From: Solirhodobacter olei
GTDB taxonomy: Bacteria > Pseudomonadota > Alphaproteobacteria > Rhodobacterales > Rhodobacteraceae
Reading direction: 5' to 3'
NCBI RefSeq assembly: GCF_004010155.1
Contig: NZ_RRYH01000012.1
Span: 124,001 to 188,000, forward strand
DNA length: 64,000 bases
The position numbers and the translations under genes are program-made. Under the pieces are notes generated by a model. That model saw nothing but the letters and a program-made list of their open reading frames with translations. It made no database searches and was not told where the DNA came from. Shown piece by piece: positions 10,666 through 19,867 of this stretch. Every line of letters begins with the position of its first letter. Position 1 is the first letter of the stretch.

Positions 10666-11979
10666 CTAGCCTGCAAGATCGCGTAGCCGCGCAAGCATCA
10701 GCCCGGCGTCGAGCCGCAGCCCGCCCCCGGCGGGCGAGACCGCCAGCAGACCGAGGCCCAGCACCGCCCCGGCCACAAGCCCCGCCCCGATGCCGCCGGT
10801 CAGGATCAGCCGCCGCCGTGGCGCCACCGGATCACTGGGCACTTCGGGGGGCGAGACCACCTCCAGCCTTTCGCCGCCTGCGGACAGCGCGATCCGCTCC
10901 GCCCGCCGCGCGGCATCGCGCTTCTCCACCGCCGCGCGGTAACGCTGGCGCAGGGCCGCCCCGTCGCGGTCGAACGCCTCGAGCGCCAGCGCATTGGCCG
11001 GAATGTCGGCCAGCGCCCGCTCCCGCGCGGTGATCTGCCGGCCGAGTTCGGCGCTCCGGGCGGCGCGCGCCGCCGGACCGGATGCCGGATCGGGCCGGCT
11101 GCGGCTGTCGGCCAGGCGTTCCGCCTCCACCGCCCGGCGCAGCGCGGCGACCCGGGTTGCGATCAACACCACCCGAGGATTTCGTTCGGAATATAGCGCC
11201 CGGGCCTGCGCCAAGTGGGTCTCTGCCGCGGCGAGCTGCCGGGTCGCCTCCGTTTGCGAAGGTGGAGCGGCCGGGCGTGGCGCGGGTTGGTTCAACGCGT
11301 CCTGCCGGGCGCGCAGATCGGCCAGATCGGCCTCCAGCCGGCTGCGGTTCTCCGGCAGCGCCAGCCGATGGGCGCGGCGGAAGGCCAGCACCTCCTTCGC
11401 CTGCCCGTCGAGCGCGGCGCCGGCACGCGTAACCTCACGCCCGAAGAAAGCCACCGCCGCCTGCGAAGACGCAATCCGCTGCTGCCGGTCTTCCTCCAGA
11501 AGCCGCGAGAGAAGGGCCCTCACGACGCCCGCCGCCAGCGCCGGGCTGCGCGCACGAAAGCCGATTTCCAGAAGCGGGGCCTGGTCGCGCCCCGACCGCG
11601 CGGTGATCCGCGTGGCCCGGGCCATCGCCGCGGCGATCCGGTCGGGCGACATTCTGCGCTGAGGCGGGAAAACCCCGACCTCATGCGCGACCGCAAGCAG
11701 GGTTTCCCGCGCCAGAAGCCGCTCCCGGTAAAGCTGCAACTGGCCAGGCGCCGGCACGGCTGCGCGCCGATCGTCGCCAAGCTCTGGCGCGACGAGGGTA
11801 ACCTGTGCCTGCGCCGCGTAGACCGGCGGCAGATGCCGCACGGCCAGCACAGCGAGGCCCGCGATCACCGACGCCACCGCCAGGGCCAGCGGCAGCCGCC
11901 GCAGCGCCCGCCCGGCCCAATAGGCCCGGGCGCTGCGCCTGGCCGGGCCCGGGCCGGCGATCGTACGAGCGGCTGCCAT
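10666..11979 (-). CDS. Wzz-like chain-length determinant / polysaccharide co-polymerase
   Basis: A 437-residue inner-membrane protein with one membrane segment at about residues 28-48 and a second near 395-418 (LILTGGIGAGLVAGAVLG). Between them is a long periplasmic domain rich in Ala, Arg, Glu and Leu that should form coiled coils. This is the PCP/Wzz layout that sets polymer length. The QAQVTLVAPELG segment after the first helix matches the start of the Wzz domain. The start at 11979 is chosen because its ATG shares one base with the TGA of the upstream ATPase gene; the same frame stays open to 13008, but that extension overlaps the ATPase and is a shadow. The kinase-like gene follows after eight bases. 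Confidence 0.84.
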   Translation of the reverse strand: MAAARTIAGPGPARRSARAYWAGRALRRLPLALAVASVIAGLAVLAVRHLPPVYAAQAQVTLVAPELGDDRRAAVPAPGQLQLYRERLLARETLLAVAHEVGVFPPQRRMSPDRIAAAMARATRITARSGRDQAPLLEIGFRARSPALAAGVVRALLSRLLEEDRQQRIASSQAAVAFFGREVTRAGAALDGQAKEVLAFRRAHRLALPENRSRLEADLADLRARQDALNQPAPRPAAPPSQTEATRQLAAAETHLAQARALYSERNPRVVLIATRVAALRRAVEAERLADSRSRPDPASGPAARAARSAELGRQITARERALADIPANALALEAFDRDGAALRQRYRAAVEKRDAARRAERIALSAGGERLEVVSPPEVPSDPVAPRRRLILTGGIGAGLVAGAVLGLGLLAVSPAGGGLRLDAGLMLARLRDLAG

Positions 11980-12923
11980 CACCCTGCGGCCCGGTGCAGC
12001 GCGGGCGCCTGGGCCGCCGAGGCGGGCGGCAGCACCGGCGGCGGGGCCTCGCAACCGAAAAACACGCCCTCCGACAGGACCAGCGCCACCAGCGCCTCGT
12101 CCACCCGTCCACGCTCCAGGCCCCAGGCATAAAGCAGCGCGAAATCGCAAAGCTGGTTGACCAGCCGGGCGATTCCGCCGGTGGCCGCGTGGATGGCCTG
12201 GGCGGCCGCGGGCGTCACCTCTTCGCCAGTGCCGCCGGCCGCGCGGAGCCCGTGGGCGACATAGGCCGCGACCGTCTCCGCATCCATCGGCCCGAGATGA
12301 CTGGCCGCCGCCACCCGCTGCGCCAGGGGGCGCAGCCACGGGCCGCGGAGGCGGTCGCGCAGGTCGCCATGGCCCACCAGCACCAGTTGCGCCAGCGGCG
12401 CGGTGCCCTCGAGCGGGTTGGTCAGCAGGCGCAGATCCTCCAGCGCGGTGGTGTCGAGCGCCTGCGCCTCGTCCACGATCACAAGAATCCGCCGTCCCGC
12501 CGCGCGTTCGCCCAGCGCCACCGACGCCAGCTGGCCCGCCAGGGCCAGCGCGTCGGCCTCCGGAGCCGGGGGCTGGCCCAGCGCCGCAAGCACCCAGGCC
12601 GCCACCGGGCGCGGCCCGGGCTGCCCGTTGGCCAGCAGGGCCACCCTGACATCCCCACCGAGCCGGGCGATCAAGTCCTGCACCAGCGTGGTCTTGCCGG
12701 TGCCGGGCTCGCCGGTCAGCACCACCGCCGTGGCGGCGGAGACCACGCCATATTCCAGCACCGACTGCGCCCGAAGATGCGCGCCGGACCAGTAGATCGC
12801 GCCCTCTGCGGGGGTGGCGGCGAAAGGCCGGGCCGATAGCCCGAACGCCGCGGCATAGGGCGGCAGAGGATTGGCCGCCGCCGCACCGCGGTCCGCCCAG
12901 CTGTGTCCGAAGGAGATACCCAT
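11979..12923 (-). CDS. ExeA/GspA-like AAA ATPase of the EPS module
   Basis: An AAA ATPase of 314 residues. It opens with the YAAAFGLSARPFAATP motif found in ExeA-like proteins, then Walker A GEPGTGKTT at 71-79 and Walker B ILVIVDEAQ at 146-154, followed by a sensor region with a conserved TNP. ExeA-like ATPases occur in type II secretion, in Tn7-like transposition as TniB relatives, and in exopolysaccharide clusters next to Wzz and tyrosine kinases. The last context fits here, because the Wzz-like gene overlaps its stop by one base and no transposase is near. A hydrophobic tail suitable for membrane insertion is not obvious. The precise role in polymer assembly is unknown. Confidence 0.82.
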   Translation of the reverse strand: MGISFGHSWADRGAAAANPLPPYAAAFGLSARPFAATPAEGAIYWSGAHLRAQSVLEYGVVSAATAVVLTGEPGTGKTTLVQDLIARLGGDVRVALLANGQPGPRPVAAWVLAALGQPPAPEADALALAGQLASVALGERAAGRRILVIVDEAQALDTTALEDLRLLTNPLEGTAPLAQLVLVGHGDLRDRLRGPWLRPLAQRVAAASHLGPMDAETVAAYVAHGLRAAGGTGEEVTPAAAQAIHAATGGIARLVNQLCDFALLYAWGLERGRVDEALVALVLSEGVFFGCEAPPPVLPPASAAQAPALHRAAG

Positions 12924-13048
12924 GACCTGCCGCCCTTCTGTCTGGGGCCAGGGAGGCCGCAGGCCCGGGCCGGGCCACGAACCCCTCCCCGGGCCGCGAG
13001 GCCATCATCGCGCCGCATGATTAACGGAGGCTTAAGCAAGGCCGGGGG

Positions 13049-13876
13049 TCAGACTAGCTCCCTCAGGACCGGGGAGAGCTGGCGGGCGACCTCCTCATGC
13101 GCGGCGGGACCCGGCAGGCCGGCGGCGGCGGCTACATCATAGGCCGACAGCACCAACCCGGAGGCGCCCTGCGCCTCGGCCATGGCGGGGCCCACGACCT
13201 CGACATAGGCGCTGGTCTGGGTGGCGACGGCCTGGATCATGGCGCGATCGACCAGCAGGGGATCGCGGTCGAGACGCAGCGGCTCGCCCTCCTCCGCCGG
13301 GGGGTGATCGGCCATCCACAGCAGCACCGAGCGGCCGCCGAGCCGCGCCAGAAGCAGCCGCATCCGCGCCACCCAGGCGGCCTTCAGCTCCTCCGCAAGG
13401 ATGGCGAATTTCTCTGGCGAGGCGGCCTGCAGGGTGGAAAGCATGTGGCGGGTGAAGTTGAATTCGGTGAAGTCGACCTCGCGGAAGATGGCCTTCATCA
13501 GGCCGGAGGCGCGCAGGAAGCGGTCGTTCCGGCGCGGATGCACGGCGTAGTAGCGATTCGTCATGTTGTGCGCGCCGAGGATCTGCACCACCGTCGCCAT
13601 GCCGCGGCGGCAGGCGGCAAGCACCTCCGCATCGTTCAGGAACACGTCGACGCCGGCATTGAGACAGCCGAAATTGAAGATCCGCAGCCCTGTCTGCGCC
13701 TCGATCAGCGCGGGATACGGGGTTTCGATGAACCTGCCATAGGTCTCCGTCCCGCCGAGAACGGTCATGTAGCCGCCCTCCAGCCGCCGCCGGGGGCCGC
13801 GGAACATAAGCCGCGAAGTCCCGAATCTGTAGGGGGAATAATCCAGCGCCCCCTCGGCCATGCGTTCAAATGCCAT
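13049..13876 (-). CDS. DUF6473 family protein
   Basis: A 275-residue protein of a family I know only as DUF6473, common in Rhodobacteraceae. The conserved start is MAFERMAEGALDYSPYRFG, followed by FRGPRRRLEGGYMTVLGGTETYGRF. The core has an LGGTETYG loop and an internal QILGAHNMTNRYYAVHPRRNDRF block that look like a small hydrolase or transferase site, but no known catalytic triad can be assigned. The ATG at 13876 is preferred over one at 13939 because the family begins there. It is the first gene of the minus-strand polysaccharide module, 125 bases upstream of the ATPase. A role in polysaccharide or glycan modification is inferred from position only. Confidence 0.75.
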   Translation of the reverse strand: MAFERMAEGALDYSPYRFGTSRLMFRGPRRRLEGGYMTVLGGTETYGRFIETPYPALIEAQTGLRIFNFGCLNAGVDVFLNDAEVLAACRRGMATVVQILGAHNMTNRYYAVHPRRNDRFLRASGLMKAIFREVDFTEFNFTRHMLSTLQAASPEKFAILAEELKAAWVARMRLLLARLGGRSVLLWMADHPPAEEGEPLRLDRDPLLVDRAMIQAVATQTSAYVEVVGPAMAEAQGASGLVLSAYDVAAAAGLPGPAAHEEVARQLSPVLRELV

Positions 13877-14078
13877 ATGCCCCAGCCACCCGATTGCCCC
13901 GCAGGGCGCCGCCCCGCCCATGGCGCGGCGCGTCCGCACCCAGATTGGCGCATGCGGGTTTCCATTTGCCTAAGACGCGGCAGGCCCGCAGCGCGCGGGC
14001 GGAATTCGGCGCCGCGCGGCCTTGCGCCCCTGCCGCGCCGCCGCATATGGTTCGGCCGCATCAATCGGGGGACAGGGC

Positions 14079-14954
14079 ATGGAGATCCGGAAGGTCGGCG
14101 TGGTCGGCGCGGGGCAGATGGGCAACGGGATTGCCCATGTCTTCGCGCTCGCGGGCTACGAGGTGCTGATGACCGACATCAGCCAGGAGAGCCTCGACAA
14201 GGCGATGTCGCTGATCGGCCGCAACCTGGACCGGCAAGTCGCGCGCGAGAAGATCTCGGAGGCGGAGAAATCCGCCGCCCTCGGGCGCATTTCCACCACG
14301 CTGCGGCTGGCCGATCTGGGTCCGACCGACCTGGTGATCGAGGCGGCGACGGAACGGGAGACGGTGAAGCAGGCGATCTTCGAGGATCTGCTGCCGCATC
14401 TGAAGCCCGAGACGATCCTGACCTCGAACACCTCTTCGATCTCGATCACCCGGCTGGCCTCGCGCACCGACCGGCCGGAGAAATTCATGGGGTTCCACTT
14501 CATGAACCCGGTGCCGGTGATGCAACTGGTGGAGCTGATCCGCGGCATCGCCACCGACGAGCCGACCTACAAGGCGCTGCTGGAGGTCGTCGGCAAGCTC
14601 GGCAAGACCGCCGCCTCGGCCGAGGATTTCCCCGCCTTCATCGTCAACCGCATCCTGATGCCGATGATCAACGAGGCGGTCTACACGCTTTACGAGGGCG
14701 TGGGCTCGGTGCAGTCGATCGACCTGTCGCTGAAGCTCGGGGCGAACCATCCGATGGGGCCGCTGGAGCTGGCGGATTTCATCGGGCTCGACACCTGCCT
14801 CGCCATCATGAACGTGCTGCACGAGGGGCTGGCGGATACCAAGTACCGGCCCTGCCCGCTGCTGGTGAAATATGTCGAGGCCGGGTGGCTCGGGCGGAAG
14901 ACCAAGCGCGGGTTCTACGACTACCGCGGCGAGACCCCGGTCCCGACGCGGTAG
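14079..14954 (+). CDS. hbdA: 3-hydroxybutyryl-CoA dehydrogenase
   Basis: The enzyme interconverts 3-hydroxybutyryl-CoA and acetoacetyl-CoA with NAD(P). The 291 residues show the N-terminal Rossmann motif GVVGAGQMGNGIA at about 6-18 and the catalytic Ser/His/Glu/Asn set, including TSNTSS, GFHFMNP and the LVELIRG glutamate. The C-terminal dimerisation domain contains FIVNRILMPMINEAV and HPMGPLELADFIGLD. The ATG at 14079 follows GGGGACAGGGC. In related genomes hbdA normally follows etfA; here 4.3 kb of opposite-strand polysaccharide genes separate them. It probably works in short-chain acyl-CoA, polyhydroxybutyrate or ethylmalonyl-CoA metabolism. A GTGCGCA palindrome lies 30 bases after the stop. 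Confidence 0.94.
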   Translation: MEIRKVGVVGAGQMGNGIAHVFALAGYEVLMTDISQESLDKAMSLIGRNLDRQVAREKISEAEKSAALGRISTTLRLADLGPTDLVIEAATERETVKQAIFEDLLPHLKPETILTSNTSSISITRLASRTDRPEKFMGFHFMNPVPVMQLVELIRGIATDEPTYKALLEVVGKLGKTAASAEDFPAFIVNRILMPMINEAVYTLYEGVGSVQSIDLSLKLGANHPMGPLELADFIGLDTCLAIMNVLHEGLADTKYRPCPLLVKYVEAGWLGRKTKRGFYDYRGETPVPTR

Positions 14955-14984
14955 GCGGGGCCTGATCGGGGCGGCGGTGGGACG

Positions 14985-15253
14985 GTGCGCAATGAATGCG
15001 CACCCTACGCCGGGATTTCAGATCGACCAAGAGGCCGGCCCAAGCAGGGCGAGCGCCTGCCCGCGGGATGGCGCGTCGGGCCGGTCGAGCTTCGCCATTT
15101 ATGGCTGCCAGGTTCTGCTTGAGCCGGAGCATTGCGAGGGGTGACAAAGCGCCAGCCCGTCCGGGCGGGCAGGCGCTCGCCCTGCGCCTTCGGCGCGCAC
15201 CGGGCGGAACGGGGCCTAGCTCAACGCCGTAGGGTGCGCATTTATTGCGCACC
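14985..15253. repeat. MITE-like nested inverted-repeat element, 269 bp
   Basis: The 317-base gap after hbdA holds a symmetrical structure and no gene. Its ends, 14985-15010 and 15228-15253, are 26-base copies of the dispersed GTGCGCATTCATTGCGCAC palindrome in opposite orientation, differing at one base. Inside, 15045-15065 and 15165-15185 form a perfect 21-base inverted repeat. There is no transposase frame and no clear target-site duplication. It may be a non-autonomous mobile element or two REP-type units that form a long hairpin. Confidence 0.6.
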
Positions 15254-15271
15254 ACCACCCCGGCCTCCCCC

Positions 15272-15895
15272 TCACGCCTTCCGGAACAACGCGATCAACG
15301 CCCGATCCCCGCGATGCGCGGGGTCGGCTCCGGGGCCGTAGATCGCGACCTCCGGCAGGTCCAGATCCGTGATCGCCTCCCCGAGGGCTGCGAGCTTCTC
15401 GGCAAATCCGCTGCTCTCGTAGACCTCGGCATTGATCGACAATGCGAAAAGCGCCCCCGGCGCGGCGATGCGCAGAAGCTCGTCCAGCGCCTCGGGCCCA
15501 ACATGGCCATGCGTGAACGTGCCCGAACTGGTGATGCCGCCATAAAGCCCGTCCGCCAGCGGCAGGGGCCCGGTCAGGTCCAGAACATGCGTCGCGCGGT
15601 AAAGCCCCTTGGCCTCCGCCCGGGCCAGCATCTCGGGCGAGATATCGGCGGCCTCAACCGGCCCCACGCCCAGCTCCGCCAGCCGCGCGGCCAGCAGGCC
15701 GGTTCCGGCGCCGACGTCGAGCACCGGGCCCGCGCCGCCTTCCGCCGCAAAGGCCTCTGCCACGGCGGCGGGCAGCCGGTAGCCCTGCGTGGCCGCAAAG
15801 CCCTCGTCATAGCTCTCCGACCAGTCGCGGTAGAGCCGGATCGAATCCTCCGGCGTCTTGAGGCCGTAGGCGTCTTCGAGATCGGGATCGTCCAT
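15272..15895 (-). CDS. Class I SAM-dependent methyltransferase
   Basis: A 207-residue methyltransferase. SAM-binding motif I is VLDVGAGTGLLAARL at about 58-72, and the acidic residue after strand two is in VEAADIS. A motif IV-like GGITSSGTFTHGHVGP stretch and a post-IV helix follow. The N-terminus (LYRDWSESYDEGF) resembles Williams-Beuren-type and ubiquinone/menaquinone-like methyltransferases, but the substrate is unknown. The ATG at 15895 gives the usual family length; the same frame stays open well upstream on the minus strand, where it is antisense to the next gene. It is divergent from the YeeZ-like SDR, and its stop lies 18 bases from a GTGCGCA palindrome. Confidence 0.82.
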   Translation of the reverse strand: MDDPDLEDAYGLKTPEDSIRLYRDWSESYDEGFAATQGYRLPAAVAEAFAAEGGAGPVLDVGAGTGLLAARLAELGVGPVEAADISPEMLARAEAKGLYRATHVLDLTGPLPLADGLYGGITSSGTFTHGHVGPEALDELLRIAAPGALFALSINAEVYESSGFAEKLAALGEAITDLDLPEVAIYGPGADPAHRGDRALIALFRKA

Positions 15896-15970
15896 CCCCC
15901 GATAGGGCCAAAGACCGCGCCGGAAATCAACCCGCTTGCGGATCGGAGCCCGAGACGCGAGAACGGGGAC

Positions 15971-16816
15971 ATGCCCACGCTCCTCTCCCTCGGTCACGGC
16001 TATTCGGCGCAGGTCTTCGCCCGGCAGATCCTGCCGCAGGGCTGGCGCGTCATCGGAACCACGCGAAAGGCCGAGAAGGCGGAAGCGCTGCGCGCGGAGG
16101 GGGTGGAGCCCCTCGTCTGGCCCGGCGCGGACCTCGCCCCGGCACTGGCCGAGGCGACGCATCTCCTCATCTCCGCCGCGCCCGATGCAGCGGGCGACCC
16201 GTTCCTCGCCGCCGAAGGCGCGCGGATCGCGGCGGCGAAACATCTGGAATGGGTCGGCTATCTCTCCACCACCGGCGTCTACGGCGATCATGAGGGGGAC
16301 TGGGTGGACGAGAGGACGCCCCCCACCGCCACCAGCCGCCGCGGCAAGGCGCGCGTGGCGGCAGAGGCGGCCTGGCTGGCCACCGGCTTGCCGGTCCATA
16401 TCTTCCGGCTCGCCGGCATCTACGGCCCCGGCCGCGGCCCGTTCGAAAAGATCCGCAACGGGACCGCCCGGCGGATCATAAAGCCGGGGCAGGTCTTCGG
16501 CCGCATCCATGTCGAGGACATCGGCCGGGTCCTTTCCGCCTCGATCGCCCGCCCGAACCCCGGCGCGATCTACAACGTCTGCGACGACGAACCCGCCCCG
16601 CCAGAGGACGTGATCGGCCATGCGGCCCGCCTCCTCGGCCTGCCGGAGCCGCCCGAAGTCCCCTTCGAGGAGGCGGAGATGTCGCCAATGGCGCGCAGCT
16701 TCTACGGCGATTCGAAGCGGGTGCGGAACGACCGCATCAAGGACGAGCTCGGCGTGACGCTCCGCTACCCCGGGTATCGCGAGGGGCTGGCGGCGATCCT
16801 CGCCGCCGGGGGCTGA
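15971..16816 (+). CDS. YeeZ-like NAD(P)-dependent epimerase/dehydratase (extended SDR)
   Basis: A 281-residue extended SDR. The N-terminal nucleotide-binding loop is LGHGYSAQVFARQ, a YeeZ-like variant of GxxGxxG. It is followed by YLSTTGVYGDHEG, where the Ser/Thr and the Tyr of VYG sit at the active site, and by the FRLAGIYGPGRGPFEKI region typical of epimerase-like SDRs. The usual Lys four residues after the Tyr is not obvious (YGDHE), so catalysis is uncertain, as in other YeeZ members. The ATG at 15971 follows ACGGGGAC. The function is unknown beyond sugar-nucleotide or related oxidoreductase chemistry. It converges on dxs with nine bases between the stops. Confidence 0.8.
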   Translation: MPTLLSLGHGYSAQVFARQILPQGWRVIGTTRKAEKAEALRAEGVEPLVWPGADLAPALAEATHLLISAAPDAAGDPFLAAEGARIAAAKHLEWVGYLSTTGVYGDHEGDWVDERTPPTATSRRGKARVAAEAAWLATGLPVHIFRLAGIYGPGRGPFEKIRNGTARRIIKPGQVFGRIHVEDIGRVLSASIARPNPGAIYNVCDDEPAPPEDVIGHAARLLGLPEPPEVPFEEAEMSPMARSFYGDSKRVRNDRIKDELGVTLRYPGYREGLAAILAAGG

Positions 16817-16825
16817 GCACGGCCC

Positions 16826-18742
16826 TTAGGCCCGCTTCCCCACCATCGACACGCCCAGCGCCTCCAGCGCCTTGGCCTCGATCTGCGCCGCGCCGAGGCC
16901 CGCGACGGCATACATCGCCGCCGGGCTCGCCTGGTCGATGAAGATGTCCGGCAGGACCATGGAGCGGAACCTGAGCCCCCGGTCGAAGACGCCCTCTTCC
17001 GCCAGAAGCTGGGCGACATGGCTGCCGAAACCGCCGATGGCGCCCTCCTCGATGGTGATCAGCGCCTCATGCTCGCGCGCAAGCCGCAGCACCAGATCGC
17101 GGTCGAGCGGCTTGGCGAAGCGCGCGTCGGCCACTGTGGGAGAGATCCCGCGCGCTGCGAGCGCCTCGGCCGCCTTCTGCACCTCGGAAAGCCGGGTGCC
17201 GAAGGACAGGAACGCCACGCGGCTCCCCTCGCGCAGGACGCGGCCGCGGCCGATCTCCAGCACCGTGCCGCGCTCCGGCAACTCCACGCCCACACCCTCG
17301 CCCCGCGGATAGCGGAAGGCGGAGGGGCGGTCGTCGATCGCCGCGGCGGTGGCGACCATGTGCATCAGCTCCGCCTCGTCCGCCGCAGCCATCACCACGA
17401 AGCCCGGAAGGTTGGCGAGGAAGGCCACGTCGAAGGCTCCGGCATGGGTCGCGCCATCGGCGCCGACAAGCCCGGCGCGGTCGATGGCGAAGCGCACCGG
17501 CAGGCGCTGGATCGCCACATCATGCACCACCTGGTCGTAGCCGCGCTGCAGGAAGGTGGAATAGATCGCGCAGAAGGGCTTCATGCCCCCCGCCGCAAGC
17601 CCGGCGGAGAAAGTCACCGCATGCTGCTCGGCGATGCCCACGTCGAAGCAGCGGCGCGGGAAGCGCTCGGCGAAAAGGTTCAGGCCGGTGCCGTCCGGCA
17701 TGGCGGCGGTGACGGCCACCACCCGGTCGTCCGCCTCCGCCTCGCGGATCAGCCCGCGCGCGAAGACCTTGGTATAGGCGGGCGCGTTCGATGGCGCCTT
17801 GGTCTGCGCCCCGGTCAGCACGTCGAAGCGGGCGGTGGCATGGCCCTTGTCGGCCGCTGCCTCCGCCGGGGCATAGCCCTTGCCCTTCTTGGTGATCACA
17901 TGGATCAGCATCGGCCCCGTCGCCCGCGCCTTCACCGTGCGCAACAGCGGCAGAAGCTGGTCCAGGTCATGCCCGTCGACCGGGCCGACATAGGTGAAGC
18001 CCAGCTCCTCGAACAGCGTGCCGCCCACGGTCATGCCCTTCAGCATGTCCTTGGCCCGGCGCGCGCCCTCCTGGAACGGCTCCGGCAGGAAGCTGACGGC
18101 GCCCTTGGCGATCTCCTTCAGCTCCTGGAACGGCACGCCCGCATAGAGGCGCGAGAGATAGGTCGAGAGCGCCCCCACCGGCGGCGCGATCGACATGTCG
18201 TTGTCGTTCAGGATGACGAAGAGCCGCTTGCCGAGGTGGCCGGCGTTGTTCATCGCCTCGAAGGCCATGCCCGCGCTCATCGCGCCGTCGCCGATCACGG
18301 CGATCACGTCGCCCACGCCCTCGGCACCCAGTTCCCGCGCCATCGTGAAGCCGAGGCCGGCGGAGATCGAGGTGGAGCTGTGCGCAGCTCCGAACGGGTC
18401 ATAGGGGCTTTCCGAGCGCTTGGTGAAGCCCGAAAGCCCGCCCTCCTGCCGCAGCGTGCGGATCCGGTCGCGCCGCCCGGTCAGGATCTTGTGCGGATAG
18501 CACTGGTGGCCGACGTCCCAGATCAGCTTGTCGCGCGGCGTGTCGAAGACGGCATGGATCGCCGTCGTCAGCTCGACCACGCCCAGCCCCGCGCCCAGGT
18601 GCCCGCCAGTCACCGACACGGCAGAGATCGTCTCCTCCCGCAGCTCCTTGGCCAAGAGCTTCAGCTCACGGTCGGAGAGCGCCTTGAGATCGGCGGGAAC
18701 CGTCACGCGGTCGAGGGTCTGGGTCTTGGGTCGGTCGCTCAT
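16826..18742 (-). CDS. dxs: 1-deoxy-D-xylulose-5-phosphate synthase
   Basis: DXS condenses pyruvate and glyceraldehyde 3-phosphate in a thiamine diphosphate-dependent step that starts the MEP isoprenoid pathway. The 638 residues match the family length. The N-terminal domain has [14 protein letters not shown] and the ThDP-binding [18 protein letters not shown] motif. The central transketolase pyrimidine domain includes [15 protein letters not shown] and [17 protein letters not shown], and the C-terminal domain ends the protein. AAAGGG precedes the ATG. It is the last gene of the minus-strand deacetylase-xseB-ispA-dxs run and lies 17 bases after ispA. In photosynthetic relatives the pathway feeds carotenoids, quinones and hopanoids. 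Its cofactor links it functionally to the thiamine uptake genes at 36-39 kb. Confidence 0.96.
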   Translation of the reverse strand: MSDRPKTQTLDRVTVPADLKALSDRELKLLAKELREETISAVSVTGGHLGAGLGVVELTTAIHAVFDTPRDKLIWDVGHQCYPHKILTGRRDRIRTLRQEGGLSGFTKRSESPYDPFGAAHSSTSISAGLGFTMARELGAEGVGDVIAVIGDGAMSAGMAFEAMNNAGHLGKRLFVILNDNDMSIAPPVGALSTYLSRLYAGVPFQELKEIAKGAVSFLPEPFQEGARRAKDMLKGMTVGGTLFEELGFTYVGPVDGHDLDQLLPLLRTVKARATGPMLIHVITKKGKGYAPAEAAADKGHATARFDVLTGAQTKAPSNAPAYTKVFARGLIREAEADDRVVAVTAAMPDGTGLNLFAERFPRRCFDVGIAEQHAVTFSAGLAAGGMKPFCAIYSTFLQRGYDQVVHDVAIQRLPVRFAIDRAGLVGADGATHAGAFDVAFLANLPGFVVMAAADEAELMHMVATAAAIDDRPSAFRYPRGEGVGVELPERGTVLEIGRGRVLREGSRVAFLSFGTRLSEVQKAAEALAARGISPTVADARFAKPLDRDLVLRLAREHEALITIEEGAIGGFGSHVAQLLAEEGVFDRGLRFRSMVLPDIFIDQASPAAMYAVAGLGAAQIEAKALEALGVSMVGKRA

Positions 18743-18759
18743 CGGAGCCCTTTCGGCGC

Positions 18760-19626
18760 CTACATGTCGCGCGCAATAACGAAGCGGGCGCAGTGCCGCA
18801 AGGTGTCGCCCGCCGCGCCGTAGGGGGCGAGCGCGTCCTCGGCCTCGGCCACAAGGGCCGCTGCCCGCGCCCGCGCGCCCTCCAGACCGAGGAGCGAGAC
18901 GAAGGTGGCCTTGCCCGCCGCCGCGTCCTTGTGAAGCCGCTTGCCCGCCTTGCCGGCATCGCCGGTGACGTCGAGGATATCGTCCGCGATCTGGAAGGCC
19001 AACCCGAGCGCCGTGGCATAGGCGCGCAGCGGTGCCGGATCGGCCCCGGCGAGGATCGCCCCCGCCTCTGCCGCCCAGCCGATCAGCGCGCCGGTCTTGC
19101 CCGCCTGCAGGCGGGTGATCTCCTCCAGCGTCAGCGGCGCTTCCGCCGCCTCCGCCGCCATGTCGAGGGCCTGGCCCAGCACCATCCCCTCGGACCCCGC
19201 CGCCCGGGCAAGACCCGCAACCAGCCGCAGCCGAATGTCCGCCGCGCCCAGCGCCGGATCGGTCAGCAGCTCGAAAGCGAGGGTCTGAAGCGCGTCGCCG
19301 GCGAGGATCGCCGTCGCCTCGTCCCAGCGCACATGGACCGTGGGGCGGCCCCGGCGCAGGTCGTCGTCGTCCATCGCCGGCAGGTCGTCATGGATCAGGC
19401 TGTAGGCATGAAGCGCCTCGACCGCCGCCGCCGCGGAAACCGCCCGCTTTGGCGCCAGCCCATGCAGCCGCGCCCCTTCGAGGACGAGGAAACCGCGCAT
19501 CCCCTTGCCACCCTGAACCGCGTAGCGCATCGCCTCGATCAGCGGCAGCGCGCCCCGGCCCGCCAAGGCCTCCGCCAGCCGCGCCTCGCAGCGGGCAGCG
19601 TCCTCGGCCAGCGCCGTGATGAACAT
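18760..19626 (-). CDS. ispA: Polyprenyl synthetase, probable farnesyl diphosphate synthase
   Basis: A trans-prenyltransferase that builds geranyl/farnesyl diphosphate from IPP and DMAPP. The 288-residue length fits bacterial IspA. The first Asp-rich motif is [17 protein letters not shown] at about 79-95, with the extra residues typical of bacterial FPP synthases. The second is DDILD at about 220-224, followed by [17 protein letters not shown]. Upstream, [14 protein letters not shown] gives the usual IPP-binding basic residues. It lies one base after xseB and 17 bases before dxs, a conserved bacterial order. Product length (C15 or C20) cannot be settled without testing the residues before the first Asp-rich motif. 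Confidence 0.93.
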   Translation of the reverse strand: MFITALAEDAARCEARLAEALAGRGALPLIEAMRYAVQGGKGMRGFLVLEGARLHGLAPKRAVSAAAAVEALHAYSLIHDDLPAMDDDDLRRGRPTVHVRWDEATAILAGDALQTLAFELLTDPALGAADIRLRLVAGLARAAGSEGMVLGQALDMAAEAAEAPLTLEEITRLQAGKTGALIGWAAEAGAILAGADPAPLRAYATALGLAFQIADDILDVTGDAGKAGKRLHKDAAAGKATFVSLLGLEGARARAAALVAEAEDALAPYGAAGDTLRHCARFVIARDM

Positions 19627-19627
19627 C

Positions 19628-19867
19628 TCAGAGGCCTTCCGCCGGTTCCGTTCCGGCCGCGCGGCCCTCGGAGACGCGGATTTTCTCCACCTTCTCCTCG
19701 GCCGCTTTCAGCTTCTCGGCGCAATGCTTCTTCAGCTTCGCGCCGTCCTCGTAGAGCGAGATCGATTCCTCGAGCGGCACGTCGCCGCGCTCCAGCCGGG
19801 TCACCACCTGCTCGAGCGCCGCCATCGCCTCTTCGAAGCTCATTTCCGCGACCGGCTTGCCCGTCAT
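19628..19867 (-). CDS. xseB: Exodeoxyribonuclease VII small subunit
   Basis: A 79-residue protein of the XseB family. The signature is MSFEEAMAALEQVVTRLERGDVPLEESISLYEDG at about 8-41, predicted to form two helices, followed by a Lys-rich tail (KLKKHCAEKLKAAEEKVEKI). With XseA, which is not in this window, it forms a single-strand-specific exonuclease. The start overlaps the stop of the deacetylase gene by four bases, and ispA starts one base after its stop, so it is translationally embedded in an isoprenoid operon. Small size and a conserved neighbourhood make the call firm. Confidence 0.93.
   Translation of the reverse strand: MTGKPVAEMSFEEAMAALEQVVTRLERGDVPLEESISLYEDGAKLKKHCAEKLKAAEEKVEKIRVSEGRAAGTEPAEGL

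Noticed and set aside
11979-12923. A Tn7-like TniB ATPase
   Set aside because: ExeA/TniB ATPases look alike, but no TniA, TniQ or transposon ends are near, while Wzz and kinase-like genes overlap or abut it.
11980-13008. N-terminal extension of the Wzz-like frame to 780 codons
   Set aside because: The extra part overlaps the ExeA-like ATPase gene in another frame and is Gly/Arg/Ala-rich noise; the ATG at 11979 overlapping the ATPase stop is the real start.
12922-13020. A 32-codon plus-strand frame with an ideal AAGGAGATACCC ribosome site
   Set aside because: It lies opposite the ATPase start; the site is the complement of its first codons (the ISFG stretch), so the match is probably chance, and the peptide has no features.
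15896-16621. N-terminal extension of the methyltransferase frame to 449 codons
   Set aside because: The extra residues are antisense to the YeeZ-like SDR gene; the methyltransferase domain starts at 15895.
17018-18823. A 601-codon plus-strand frame opposite dxs
   Set aside because: Antisense shadow of dxs; Arg/His-rich with no family pattern.
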